A DNA stretch of 64,000 nt from contig VTPC01090587.1 of the NCBI GenBank assembly GCA_011009095.1, forward strand, positions 837,756 to 901,755, read 5' to 3'. This DNA is from Ignelater luminosus. Lineage: Eukaryota > Arthropoda > Insecta > Coleoptera > Elateridae. The position numbers and the translations under genes are program-made. The notes under the pieces are model-generated. The model did not search any database and was not told the DNA's origin. It saw only the letters and a program-made list of their open reading frames with translations. Position 1 is the first letter of the stretch. Every line of letters starts with the position of its first letter. This document shows positions 12,180-23,600 of the stretch, piece by piece.

Positions 12180-12721
12180 CCCTCGACACACTGAGAGTTT
12201 AATTGTCATTAAAGTAAATGACGATTTAGATAAATTACCATTTCTCTTGTTAGCAGACACACACTAAGCAGTATTAAAATTGTGTGTTTGCGCACTGATG
12301 TGACATTGGCACACGACAACTTATGATTTTGACAAATATAAACAACTTAACCTCGCCCTTTTTCAATGAAAGGTATTAACATTTAAATTTAAATGGACGC
12401 AGATGAGTTTTTTATTTATAATTAAAAGCATTGTAAAATAGCATATAAAATATTATCAATCGTTGAACTCACAGAACGTTCTCGTATATCAGCTGAGTGT
12501 GAGCGGCCATAAGCATCATTCACACCCCGCGCAATTCAAAAATAAAGGCAATGTTTACCGACAACTGCAGATTGCATTTCTCGAAACGATATCGGAATTT
12601 CAATCACCATTTCGTATAAATGGTGTTTTAAATAATCATTAAGAAAATGATGAAGTGACATACACCAAAATAAATTCCCAATTTAGGGTTAATGATCATT
12701 AAACTCTCAGTGTGTCGAGGG
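12180..12721. mobile_element. 542-bp MITE inserted in fold-back copy A
   Basis: Perfect terminal inverted repeat ccctcgacacactgagag at 12180-12197 with its complement ending cgaggg at 12721; the arms continue to about 30 bp. The second copy of the host element (near 50770) lacks it and reads straight through aacctaatatactatt, which is a true empty site. The flanks here read aacctaata before and tataatatactatt after, consistent with a short AT-rich duplication. Confidence 0.9.
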
Positions 12722-13452
12722 TATAATATACTATTATACAAAGTGTCATGGTTTTTGAGATATTGTCATTTTTCATAATTTCACCCAATTGGACGTATTT
12801 CCCCATTTAAATGTGAACACCGCACTACTGGAAACTTTTAATTTGAAAGTAATGATAATTTTATAATCTTTCATAACTACTCTATCGATTTTAGTAATTT
12901 CCATCCCCTCCTACAAGTAATTAAACAAATTAGACCCGGAGAAAGTTAAAAAAATTATGACTCTAAAATTTAACTTTTACTTCATAAGGCTATAAAAGAG
13001 AAAAATTCAATGGGTAATTATGTTCAAACATTTTTAAAACATCCTTATTCTTTGTCCTTTAAAATGACATATCACACTTTTAACCACCAGCAGATTCTTA
13101 GGACTAACAGGCGACTTGAATACAAAGCAACCGTTTGGTCACACAAAAGCAAGGACTTGATAACACGTTATTGGTTGTAGGTTTGTCTTCATAACCATTG
13201 GTGGTGTTGATTTTTGCATTTTCAATCGTTAATTTTGTAATTTTTGCGTGTTGCAGGTCCGTATCAGCGTTGAACTCCACGTTTTATTGCAATCGTTGAA
13301 TTGGACTATTAAAAAGCATTGAATCTACATTGAATTACACCTGTTTGATTGAACTATTAAATAGTGATGGTCCCCAGACATAATAACCCGAGGGTGTCAA
13401 ATACGGTGATTGATCAGGCCATATTATCGGCCTGTTTCGTTCTATCCATCTT

Positions 13453-13640
13453 TTGGGGAAGTTGGCATTTAAAAAGTTTTTACAAAACAATTTGGACGAT
13501 ATTTTGGATAAAGTGCCACTAGATAGGTACCGACAAATGATTTTTCAAAACGATAGATGCCCTGCCTACTATCGGATAACCGTAAGAGACATTTTAAATG
13601 ACAACATTTTCAATAGATGGATAGGGCGAAACGGGCCAAT
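13453..13640 (+). pseudogene. mariner-like transposase core fragment (copy A)
   Basis: The frame encodes part of a Tc1/mariner-type catalytic domain: FQNDRCPAYY, corresponding to the FQxDGAPAHY box with the second Asp, followed by NRWIGRNGPI. It stops where the element is broken. The matching ORF in copy B (51501-51779) extends further, into ARSPDLT. Confidence 0.75.
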
Positions 13641-15441
13641 TGCTTGAAAGTAGTGCGGATGTTGTAGAATAGGTTGCCTACGCAACTGGCACTTAACTCT
13701 GTTTATTCTCGCTGTTATTCTATTTTTTGGTGCAGTCCATGGATATTGTATTTGATACAGTGGATACCAGCTAAGATGCAAAATTCATTTTTCATCCGAG
13801 TTTTTATATCCATAAAAACAATGTACTGTTAGCAATAGTAATAAAAACAGTCCCATCTAAAATGCAATATAGCAGTTCTTTTCCGTCATATTAAATAATT
13901 AATTAAAATTTTAACATGTATACTACAGAAAAGAAAGTTCAAATAGTGGCGTGGTATAACTCTGGATTAAGTTTAAATGTTGTATCTGATTTGTTTGTTA
14001 ATTCCTTCCCTAAACGGCCAACACCAAACTCTACGAGGATTTCAAGAATATTTCGAAATTCAAAAGGCATGGATGTGTATATGTAGATACAAATCGTCAT
14101 AAAAGAAGGATCAAACATGCTAGAAATGAAGAAATAAGAAATCAATTAGTCTACAGAATTGAAAAAGAATTTAGATTAGATAAAGGACGAGAAGTTTCAC
14201 TCTTACCATATTCAAAATTATCAAGAGCTAAAAATCAATGACTATGAAAAAGGAATTATCTTCTGTGAGACACTTTTCGAAATGATTAATGAAAATTCAG
14301 ATTTTGAAAATAAGATTTTGTTTGCCGATGAAGCAACTTATTTTACGATAGAAGTTAATTCTCAAAATGTTAGATACTGGAGCTGGAATTCAAAAAAGTA
14401 AAACTCAGTATCAATTGAAAGAAAATGTTTAGGCTGGCTTGATGGACAATAATATTATTGGTCCATTCTTTATCGACGGTAATCTTAATGGTGACAAGTA
14501 CCCAGACAAGTACCGGCTCTCAATACTCTAAATTTGGATTGGATACATGGTCTCAATAAGACGGATGCCCTGCGCACAATTATCGAACGCAAAGATCTTT
14601 CACCTAATAACTTTTTTTTTAAGAAACAGCTGATGAAGTCAAAGATTTAGAGGAACTTAAACATAGAATTAGGAAAAGCTTCTCAATCAATAACTTCACA
14701 GGTGTTAAATTCAGTATTTAACAATTTTTATTATCGTTTAGGATATTGTTTTGCTATTAATGGTGGAATTTTTGAGAATTTGCTGTTAATTTAAACTTTC
14801 TTCTTTTTTACTGTTTTTAATAAACATGCACTAAGGAAAATTGCATTTTGTCTGGGACTTTTTTCAGTTCATAAAGTTTGTATCCGTAGCAACTGCTAAC
14901 ACGTAATAAAACACAATGAATTGTTGTCGTGGTAACCAATGTAATTCAACTCATAAATATTGCATCTTATTAGGTGAAATGCACAATATAAATGTCAAAA
15001 CTTATTCTAAAACCATTAACGAATGTTACAATACGCGATGCTAGTATACATTCTAAACCAACCTCAGGCTGCTGGCAATGCTAAGTTGAAGCACCATCTC
15101 TGCGCGTATGCAGCCCGCCATACTTACACATCTCTTTTCAGTCTTTTCTTTTTCACAATATATTATAACAAGCGATCATTAAAATTTCAGTTTCCGGTAG
15201 GCCATGAAATTTTTCCATAGGGCGTAGCTTAAATACTTTGAAATCACACTTGTGTCACTTTTGTAGATGAAAGTTTCTATTATTTTATGTTTTATGACAC
15301 AATAAAAGACAAATGTGCATTTTTGAGTTATGTCACTTTTGAAGCAGGGGTGCGATATGTATTAGGTATTTTCAACTTGAAATTACCCAAGGAACACACC
15401 TTTAAGCTATGGCAGTCGAGTCGCGGGACACCCTGTATAAT
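13637..15441 (+). mobile_element. decayed mariner-like element, copy 1 of duplicated block
   Basis: Begins at a sharp junction (aattgcttgaaagtagtg) and ends at a right terminus, gcgggacaccctgta (to about 15439), before TA. It is nearly identical over its whole length to 61396-63197, sharing every frameshift and stop I checked. The left inverted repeat is not found. The small ORFs at 15023-15220 and 15287-15469 are repeated in copy 2 and show no domain. Confidence 0.7.
13916..14794 (+). pseudogene. decayed mariner-like transposase (copy 1)
   Basis: Starts ATG at 13916 (MYTTKKKVQIVAWYNSGLS, an N-terminal HTH of the type found in insect mariner-like transposases). It continues through several stops and frameshifts: KILFADEATYFT (catalytic Asp box, about 14310-14350), QNVRYWSWNS (about 14370-14395) and a C-terminal region to 14794. 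The second and third acidic boxes are not recoverable. The protein cannot be made. Confidence 0.65.
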
Positions 15442-15442
15442 T

Positions 15443-17300
15443 AACACTAATTTCCTTTTAGTAGTTTAGAAATTCAAGTTTTATTGTATACTGATTAGGG
15501 TGGAGTGAAATCGCCCGAAAAAAAATTTTTTAGGTTGGAATTTCTAATAGTGCGGAAAAGTTGTGTATACATAAGTATAACTTACTGTAAAAATTACAAG
15601 ATATTTGAATGTTTTCTTCAGGGTTCCCAGACCCATCGAATATTTTAAGAAAAGTATAATAACAATACATCATAATGAGACACGATAATTAAATCAAAAA
15701 TCAATTCGTTATGAAAAGTTTCTACCGTCTCATAGCTAATATATAAAAGTACAGATTAAAATTAATTTTTTATAGAGATTCTGTTATATATTATAGTCAG
15801 ATTTTGTGTTAAAAAATGCAGTATTTTTCTTGATCGTAGCAACGCTGCAATGAAGCTGTTTCTGGATTCCGATCCGCAAAATAGGTGCACTTGTCACTCC
15901 ATCCATGCTCTGTAGCAAATGCCGTAGTGGTAACTCATTAATGTGCAACAGACATATAAGCCCTGAAGTGATCTTCCAAGGCACAATTTGAACAGTCGTA
16001 TAACTCTTCTTTTTCTTCCTGTATTTACCACTATTCCATCACATCCTATTGCAATCAGATTTTCTATGGAAATATCTTTATTTCTTAAGAAGTAGAACCT
16101 GGTCCACTTACTACAGAAATATGTTCTTCCATTACAACTTTCTTATAGTACTTGCTATCTTTCTTCTCATTTACAATTGCTTTGTTCTTTCTTCCATCAA
16201 AAAATAGTCCAAACAGTTTCTTTTCAAGTTTTCTTAAAGCAGATTGCATTTACTTTCCTCTTTCTCTTCTCAACTTGCTTCTATCAGTAACACGATCAGA
16301 ATCTGCTTTCAACACAAGTCCAACATCTTGAAGAACAGCAGTTGCTACAACTGCAGCTGCTCTGTGAGACAAACCATAGCGATCACTTATTTTTGCCATA
16401 TTAGGAAGACGAAGATGCATCTGCTTTGAAGTGATACAAACCTGAGGTTGCTTCGAGGTTGAAGCAACAGCACCCCAGTTCTCATTTGCACTTGATGAGT
16501 CATTTTCTATAGTATAAAATTCGTATAAGCTCTTCTGGTGATTTGGAAGCAGTAACAGATGATTCTGAACTAGCAGTCACTTGCCTTTCCTCTACCAGCT
16601 GCTACTTTTCAAATCTTTTTGCAAAGCTGTTGTTTCCTTTCGATCCACCTTTCGATGCACATTTTTCTGAAACAGCGTTGATCTTCAAAAAACTCGCGCT
16701 CTTTAGCGGGAATCTTTCGTGATTCCTCGCACTTACAGTTGTCACTTGGGCACTTGCAGGCAGCTATATCAGTGAGTTTGTTTCTGCATTCAATACGAAA
16801 ATTCGCCAATTTCTCCTGATACTTTTTTTCACTCTGACGTCACTTAAATTGCTTCAAAAGCATAAGGTAGGTACCTATTCATTATGTGCTCTTATCAGCT
16901 GCAAAATCCTGGTTTGAGACACTGTTGGAATTGACGCATTTTCCCAAATATCCTTTACTTTCACTGCAACTATTTCACTTACATCAGACGAATTTAGGTC
17001 CTTACTTGCCTTGGTTGACTTTAAAACAGTTCTTGTAAACAAATAAGATTTTGCAACATCATCGTATGTCGGTAAAACAAGTGCAGATAACGTTTGTTGT
17101 GCTCCTAATATAGGGCACTTCACCTTTTGCCTAGTTCTAGGTGGATCAGAATCAATTTGTAACATTCTAGAAGATTTGAAGAAAGTTAATATTACTTCGA
17201 GGTTATAAAGTATTATAATACATTATAATATACTACATGTACTTGGTATTGGTAACTCTGACTTCCAAAAACACAAGTTCTTTCTACAGAATAAATCGCA
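15443..17300 (-). repeat. right part of duplicated block, with decayed minus-strand ORF
   Basis: Sequence to the right of the mariner terminus that is still shared with the copy at 63198-64000. Copy 1 has lost 58 bp at about 16095 relative to copy 2 (63849-63906). It carries a broken minus-strand reading frame, described separately. Homology cannot be followed past the right window edge, so the true right end is unknown. Confidence 0.65.
15784..17165 (-). pseudogene. decayed ORF of an uncharacterised repeat-borne insect protein family
   Basis: Read from 17165 downwards: MLQIDSDPPRTRQKVKCP, then a Cys-rich segment around 16740-16780 (ACKCPSDNCKC), the motif RYGLSHRAAAVVATAV near 16390-16320, and finally CLLHINELPLRHLLQSMDG at about 15910-15955. 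Pieces lie in different frames. In copy 2 the sequence just upstream also shows LIAIGCDGIVVNTG. I recall similar multi-copy hypothetical proteins with IGCDG and ELPLRHL motifs in insect genomes, but I do not know the family's function. The repetition suggests a mobile-element gene rather than a host gene. Confidence 0.5.
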
Positions 17301-19210
17301 GTGTAAAACGTAACAATATTACACGAAATCTCGCTCCGAACTAAGAACAGAATTCATCGCACAGGTTATTTAGGGGTTGGTACTTTGTGATGCATCACGT
17401 GATTTCTGCACAATGCGCTGTTGCAGCCAATATGACTAATTGACGAATCTGTATAACAGCAATAATGTAAATAGCTAATCTGCTAAATAAATTCTATTCT
17501 GTTTTGTAATACCAAGTATTCATTAGCGCTGGGTCCCTCTTAACATTATCCAAAACAAAAAAGTTTTTTTTGCAATTAACTAGTACACAAATACGCAAGT
17601 TTTTGTCGCTATTAAAAATGAAAAATCCAAAATTAATTTTATCACTTCACACTAATACTGATAATATATTTTTTGTTAAATTGCTTGTAGTAGAACATTA
17701 TTTCTAATACATTAAAGACTTATTGCTAAAAAAATAAAATAAATTATTAATATAAGGGAAGAGCAAATAAATAAAAGAAAACTACAAGAAATTATTACCT
17801 TTTTTTCTCAATTTTTAACACACTTCTAGAGTAATTGTGCTATTATTGTCAAATATATAGAATTTATAGAGATTTTCGATTTTTATGGGGAAAACTAAAA
17901 CGAAAATGTGCCAGTGAGGTTGGAAAAAATAAAAATCATATTTTAAAATATAAAAATTAATTTATAGTAAAATAATAGTAAACTAAATGAAATGCAATAT
18001 TGTTACCTGGCTGCAGAATGCTTTTGCAACCGTATGCAACACAGTATAATAACCATTTTAAACAAATAATTTTATAATTTTCATAGCAGTGCCCATTTAC
18101 TTGCTCGTGTAAGAGTGAGACTGAAATACGTAAGAACAGCGGGTTGCATATACAACAAACCAGCTTCAATCTGCCCTGCAACGAACAGCTGGTAGGAACC
18201 TATCCAGATAGTATATAATAGATCATTGTTCTAAGCAACCTAAACTAACTTATCGCGCGTCACTGTCAGTCACACAAGACACACTAGACAAAGTGAAAAA
18301 AAACTGCTAGCGGTGGCTTTTTAAAGAGATTATTTTAAAGTATAATGCAATTTATAAAAAAGTCCCTGAAGCTGGAACAGTAAAGTTTGCCGTAGAGCAA
18401 AAAATGCAATCATGATCAAATGATCGGTTAGTAGGTTTCAATCCCAGATGTTTCTAGTAACTTTTGGCAACATTTTAAGCTGTAAATCAGCTCTGTAGGT
18501 TTTCGCATTGTTATTTTACGTATGATTATTTCACATGGTGTCATTTTATAATCAAATGGCATGTAAAACTTTTTAAAGTCGTTTCTCTTAAAACCATGAT
18601 TTTACGAACTAAGTTTTAAAACGCTGTAGCTCACTACAACAACAAATCGTTATCGTTTTAAATACTACCTTCTTGGTCTGTACAATAAGATGCACTCGAA
18701 GAAATGGAAATTAGTTTTTCCAATTTAAAGTGCCTTTTTATAGATTACATTACATTAATACATTAATTTTGTACCTACAGGGTGGTTTCACTTAAAACTT
18801 CCATACTCACTATACAGTAATTAAAGAAGATACTTCAAGTTACTTCAAATCATAAAATGTAGATGGTGATTTGTACAAAGATATCCTCCAATCCTCGAAA
18901 CGTTCAAGTGTAAGGCATTAACTGAAAGATCTTCAATCTGCAGAGTCTTTTTTAGGGGCGTAATATTGTTGTATTACCTTAGTAGTTGTAGTTACGAAAA
19001 GCAAAATTTGCCTAGCTTTTGCATAAGAATTTCAATCAACGCTTTACTTTCAACTACAGGACAACAGGCACTTTAATTCTGATGCAGTGTAGTATGTAGT
19101 AGCACGCACAGATCAATCTATTGCAACTATCACATGGAAAACTTAGAACAATGACTCAGATCCTTGGTAGTTTAAGGTCCATTCTAACCTCAAAAGTTTA
19201 CTATACAAAG
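17301..19210. other. intergenic, nothing recognised
   Basis: AT-rich. A cagggtggtttcactt start at 18778 resembles the tacaggg-type transposon ends common in this window, but no partner end was found. Confidence 0.4.
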
Positions 19211-19217
19211 AAACTTA

Positions 19218-19381
19218 TTAGGGTTGTCCAAAAATCTTTTCTATTGTTCGCCATCGTTTCTTTATCATTAATACTGTATTTTTAGTCACATCCTTTTCCT
19301 CTGCAACTTCTCTGATAGATCTTCCTTGTTTTAAGTGTCCAATAATTCTAATTTCTCTTTTTCAGAGAGTCTTCTAGCCAT
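19218..19381 (-). pseudogene. Tc1-like transposase N-terminal HTH fragment
   Basis: ATG at 19381 gives MARRLSEKEKLE; after a frameshift the reading continues IIGHLKQGRSIREVAEEKDV and ends in a stop at 19218-19220. This is the first helix-turn-helix of a Tc1-like transposase (the LS..E+..I + GxSxREVA pattern). The catalytic region is absent, so only a stub remains. Confidence 0.65.
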
Positions 19382-19786
19382 GGTAAAAAGTTAAGTAATT
19401 TTTATTTATCATTGAAAAACTAGTAGTGCGATCGAAAAAAAGCGAAGTCGAAGTAGGCGACGCCCAGTACCATGCGACAACGCTGTTAGAGAGAAGATAG
19501 CGATTGACAGTTGTGAATTATTGTTAGATTAAACGAGTATTCAAATTCAACTTGACATTCCAAAGTGATAATTATAAATTAAAATTTGAATAAAACAACA
19601 GATATTTGCGAAGAACACTGCCTCATGGTACGAGGTTTCTTTTTGATTGCACGGTATAATTTTTTTTGTGCCGTCAACTCAACAAAAGTAAATCATAGCC
19701 TGCATGTTTATCATGGCTATTTTTGATTATCGCAGCTTTGTTCATCTATAATATTAATGCTGCTATGAATCTTGCATAATACTTAC

Positions 19787-20580
19787 AACAACGGTTCCAC
19801 AAATAGAAGTAATATCCGTATTATCTACTGGACTTTGTTGGTTCGGTCGATTAAAAACATTAAGATCGCCTGGATAAAATTCATCTGAGGAAGAAGGTTC
19901 TTGTAACCAGGGAAGATTGCCTTCCGATAACCTACAGCCATACGATAAAATTATTTATATCGTCATAATTGTCCTAAATTAATAAGAAAAACTTACAATC
20001 CTTCTCCAATACCTCCACCAGCATTTCCAACTGGTGAACTTGGAGCTGTAACATTTTCAGCCCCCCGTGCGTCTATAATTTTAGCAGGTGGTGATTCGGT
20101 TAGCAGACCTTCAGGACATATTGTTTTATCATTAAGCTTAAAAGACACTAATTTAGGAATTGGTTCATTTGGATCATATTGTATGTAGAGTTCGATTGTT
20201 GGGGATACATTCGCTTTTAAAGGAAAATTTCGATCCTTGATTAAATATTCTTTATTGTCAGTTGTTTCAACTTCACCAAACCAATTCTACAATATTAAGA
20301 TATTCTATATTAATATCTAATAAACTACAAAAAAAACACGAGTAATACATACACCTAGCTGTAAAGATGATCTATCAAATATTAAACGCAACCAGATGCC
20401 TGCTAAGTCCCTCTCACTTAGGAGCATTACACTTCCATACCACTTATCTGATTCATTTTTTTTGCCTTCGTAAACGAACAAACGTGGACAAGGCGATTCG
20501 AAATCATTTTTATTTTGAGCAATTATTTGTTCACTAAGTAGAAAAATCACTACTATCACAAATGTTTTTGAGAGCAACAT
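19787..20580 (-). CDS. Gd-like protein, N-terminal exons only (copy 3)
   Basis: Three exons: 20580-20353 (76 codons), 20286-19997 and 19931-19787. The product has a signal peptide (MLLSKTFVIVVIFLLSEQ..A), the Gd N-terminal domain (CPRLFVYEGKKNESDKWYG, LLSERDL, IWLRLIFDR, NWFGEV, KTICPEG), a short Gly/Pro linker and a tail SSSDEFYPGDLN...ICGTVV. All splice sites are canonical (GTATGT, GTAAGT, GTAAGT), phases equal those of copy 2, and no frame is broken. The last exon ends in an intact donor, so the transcript should continue, yet no catalytic exon was found in the 12.5 kb before copy 4. That stretch is filled with transposon debris. Either the protease half was lost or the gene encodes or splices to something else. 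Confidence 0.82.
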
Positions 20581-20582
20581 TC

Positions 20583-21848
20583 CTGTTAGCAGGAAAAAAC
20601 ATTAAAGAGGTTAGTGCATTATTTTAGTATTTTTAACATATTTACTTTCTATTACACAAAATTTAAATCAGACAAGGTCAATATTAAAATTTGGAAAACA
20701 ACATATGATGTTACTCATACACTGGTTAGTCCAGACGAAAGTAAGTGTTTGTTTTCTCATGGGGATTTTCAATAACAAAAGTGCAGAAAATTTGTTGGTC
20801 ATTTTTGCCACCGGGTAGTGATGTCCAGATTTCGGTTTGTTTCAACGGCAACAGAGTCGAACTATATATCAGAATTCAGAACATTCAGTTATTGCTAATT
20901 TGCTAACTGAAAAAAGATCAGTATTGTTGAAGTCGGTTTATCACGACATTTCAGGGTCGTACTTACTTATTGTAAGTGTCATCAAATTTACTGTGTAAAT
21001 TGACGAGTGTAATCTAAACCTTCCGTGCGTAATTTAACTGATTTAAGGAAAGCATTATTAAGTGAAGATAGATTTAAGTTAATTTAAATTTATGTTTAAT
21101 TTAAATCAAGCAAAATAAAAAAAAAATTGAAAAGCAAATAAAAATTTTTACATTTTTGTTTAATTAGAAGTATTAATAAAATACTATTGAGAATGATCTT
21201 CAAAATAACAAAACTTTGCAATAATTTTTACGCAGTATTACACTTAATCGCTAGTGTAGTGAGAGGCCGATCCTGGTTCCGCTACAAAAAACCGATGTCT
21301 GGTGATGACGCTCTTTAACAACTAGTTTCAAGAAATTGTACAAATTTGCTGATTTGCATAATATAAAAAAGAATCAAGTATACTTTTGCATAGTCAACTT
21401 TATTAGTAAAGTATGCGGTCATTTTTGTAAATGACTATAAATCATTCTATACTAGTTTTAAAACCGTGCATTATTTGTAAAAACAAAATATTGAGTTTTT
21501 AGGAGGATACTTGGTACTTTTAAAATCTTAACTTTTCTTTGCTACTAATACCCCAGTCGATATACGCCTGAAGCTGGAACAAATTGTTTCAAGCTAATTT
21601 TTAAATATGTTATATAAATCATAACTGTTTACGTAGTCTTTCCTGAAAACTTGTTTATGAAAAAGACATTAGTTTAATCACCTATAATCGATCTCAGTTT
21701 TGTTCCATTCGTCACAAATTGAATTCTTAAAATGATTTGGAAAGTAGAGTAAATGCTTGGGACCAGGAACGGGTAGCACGCTACCGTACTAACAATACCA
21801 ATCAGGAGTTTTTTCATTGTACAACCTTTTTCAAAAAAATTGAGAATA
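20583..21848. other. upstream region of copy 3
   Basis: AAC|AG acceptor-like site at 20583-20584 just before the ATG, equivalent to sites in copies 2 and 4. No coding exon recognised up to the transposon at 21851. Confidence 0.4.
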
Positions 21849-21850
21849 TA

Positions 21851-23155
21851 AAGGGTTTTCCAATAAGAGGTGTTATTTTGAATAGCCCGCTATTTCGGTA
21901 GATGTCACTTTTGAAGCTATCATTTTTTGACATTTGACAAGTAGAAACTACGCCATTAATAAATATGGAACGATACACGCTTCAACAACGCATTGAAGTT
22001 ATTAAAATTCACTATAAAAATGGTGAAAATTTGGCAGAGACGGTTCGTAAAACTCGAACATTCTTGGGTCACCGTGAAGCACCTTGTCGGACCGCAATAC
22101 AGAAATTGGTGAAAAAATTCGAGCTCTTGGGACAAGTTAGTGATGTGAAGAATAAAACCCGTGCACGTCGCTCAAGAACAGCCGAGAATATTGCTGTTGT
22201 AGCCGAAAGTGTTAAAGAAAACCCAGGTTTGTCCATTCCTCGTCGTTCTTTGGAATTAGCCATTCCACAAACGTCATTACACCGTATTTTGCATAAAAAT
22301 TTGGGTCTTAAGGCTTATAAAGTCCAGTTAACACAAGAACTCAAGCCGGCCGATCATCAACAACGTCGTGTCTTTGCTGATTGGGTCGTTGAAATGCATG
22401 AAAATGATCCAGAATTCCATCGAAAAATCATCTTGAGTGATGAGGCCCATTTCCACCTCGGTGGCTTCGTCAACAAGCAAAATTGTCGGATCTGGGGCTC
22501 AGAAAATCCAAGAGTTATTGTTGAAAAGTCTCTCTATCCTCAACGTGTGACTGTTTGGTGCGGTTTATGGTCCGGCGGTGTCATTGGACCTTACTTTTTC
22601 GAAAATGAGGCTGGAGCAACAGTTACGGTGACTGGATTGCGCTATCGAGAGATGATTAACGATTTTTTATGGCCGGAATTGGATGGTATTGATCTGGACA
22701 ACGTTTACTTTCAACAAGACGGCGCTACGTGCCACACAAGTAACGAAACCATTGATCTTTTACGGAAAAAGTTTCCGGACCGTGTTATCTCTGGAAGAGG
22801 TGATCACAATTGGCCACCGAGATCTTGTGATTTAACACCTTGCGACTTCTTTCTTTGGGGCCACGCGAAAGAGAAGGTCTACGCCAACAGCCCAGCGTCG
22901 ATTCAAGACCTCAAAGATGGAATTCGTGAGGCTATCGAGGACATAGGGCAGCCACTTTGCGATTTGGTTATGGAAAATTTCATGAAAAGGATATTGTCCT
23001 GTAAGCGTGGTCGTGGTGGTCATTTGCCTGATGTTATTTTCCACTATTAACGGCATACCTTCCTCTTTATAATGAAATAAACATCCGATCATTTATATTA
23101 AAAAATGGCACTTTTCTTTGAATATCAAAATAACACCTCTTATTGGAAAACCCTT
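21851..23155 (+). mobile_element. intact DD41D (rosa-like) mariner-superfamily transposon
   Basis: Terminal inverted repeats of about 32 bp, starting aagggttttccaataagagg at 21851 and matched perfectly by the right end (to 23155). TA duplications lie at 21849-21850 and 23156-23157. The element is 1305 bp and holds one uninterrupted transposase gene. Identical ends and an intact frame mean it inserted recently and could still be active. Confidence 0.95.
21965..23050 (+). CDS. DD41D transposase, intact (361 aa)
   Basis: Cut-and-paste transposase of the IS630-Tc1-mariner superfamily. N-terminal region: HTH-type residues 1-50 (MERYTLQQRIEVIKIHYKNG) and a second helical region ending IPQTSLHRILH (about 101-111). 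Catalytic core: ILSDEAHFHLGGFVN (Asp149), YFQQDGATCH (Asp242) and LTPCDFFLWG (Asp284). Asp242 and Asp284 are separated by 41 residues, the spacing of the ITmD41D (rosa) group. RIWGSENP and VTVWCGLWSGG are conserved core motifs. The start ATG at 21965 lies 114 bp inside the left terminus and the stop 105 bp before the right one, so the whole gene is present. NCBI-style pipelines often mislabel such proteins as SETMAR-like or Tc3 transposase. There is no sign of damage. Confidence 0.95.
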   Translation: MERYTLQQRIEVIKIHYKNGENLAETVRKTRTFLGHREAPCRTAIQKLVKKFELLGQVSDVKNKTRARRSRTAENIAVVAESVKENPGLSIPRRSLELAIPQTSLHRILHKNLGLKAYKVQLTQELKPADHQQRRVFADWVVEMHENDPEFHRKIILSDEAHFHLGGFVNKQNCRIWGSENPRVIVEKSLYPQRVTVWCGLWSGGVIGPYFFENEAGATVTVTGLRYREMINDFLWPELDGIDLDNVYFQQDGATCHTSNETIDLLRKKFPDRVISGRGDHNWPPRSCDLTPCDFFLWGHAKEKVYANSPASIQDLKDGIREAIEDIGQPLCDLVMENFMKRILSCKRGRGGHLPDVIFHY

Positions 23156-23157
23156 TA

Positions 23158-23600
23158 GTTTTGTGTAATTAAAAATAATTACTATATTGAAAATATAAAT
23201 TTGTATTTATACAATATTTTTTCTGCGATTCCTCTGCCTTCATGTAGTTCACATGTATAAAGTAATACGTGGTTTTCGCATCCATTAATAAATTTATGCC
23301 AAAATTTCGACTTATAAACACTTTGATTACAACTGATTACAACCATACAGAGCGGTATCGCGTGTGAACGTCGCGTCGTTCGCCCGGCAATACGCAATAC
23401 ATTGCAGAACGATTACATGATTACTAAATTCTGACGTCACACTGGCGGCCATGCTGAATTCTCTTTTTTACCGCCAGTATTTATATTTCAAACTTATTTA
23501 TTTTTTTCTTCTTTCAAAAATAAAGATTTCCACTAAATAAAATATAAGTGACTTATTTTGATAAACAAAGTTGCTAAAAATCATTTTTCTGAGAAATTGG
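23158..23600. other. intergenic, nothing recognised
   Basis: AT-rich; the minus-strand frame at 23182-23397 has no recognisable motif. Confidence 0.4.

Larger units (their letters stand above)
12100..13640 (+). mobile_element. fold-back transposon copy A (right arm lost)
   Basis: Starts tacagggtgtttctttcacc after ...ttaa and is nearly identical to the left arm and core of the element at 50698-52470, apart from a MITE inserted at 12180-12721. Homology stops abruptly at about 13640 (gggccaatt), inside the transposase fragment, where a different repeat begins. The right arm is missing, so this copy is truncated. Confidence 0.8.

Noticed and set aside
15023..15469. Two small ORFs also present at 62781 and 63045
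   Set aside because: Conserved only because the whole block is duplicated, including non-coding parts; the second ends inside the transposon terminus.
18200..18320. Possible plus-strand promoter (tatataatag followed by tcagtcac)
   Set aside because: No supported gene follows on the plus strand; TATA-like strings are common in this AT-rich sequence.
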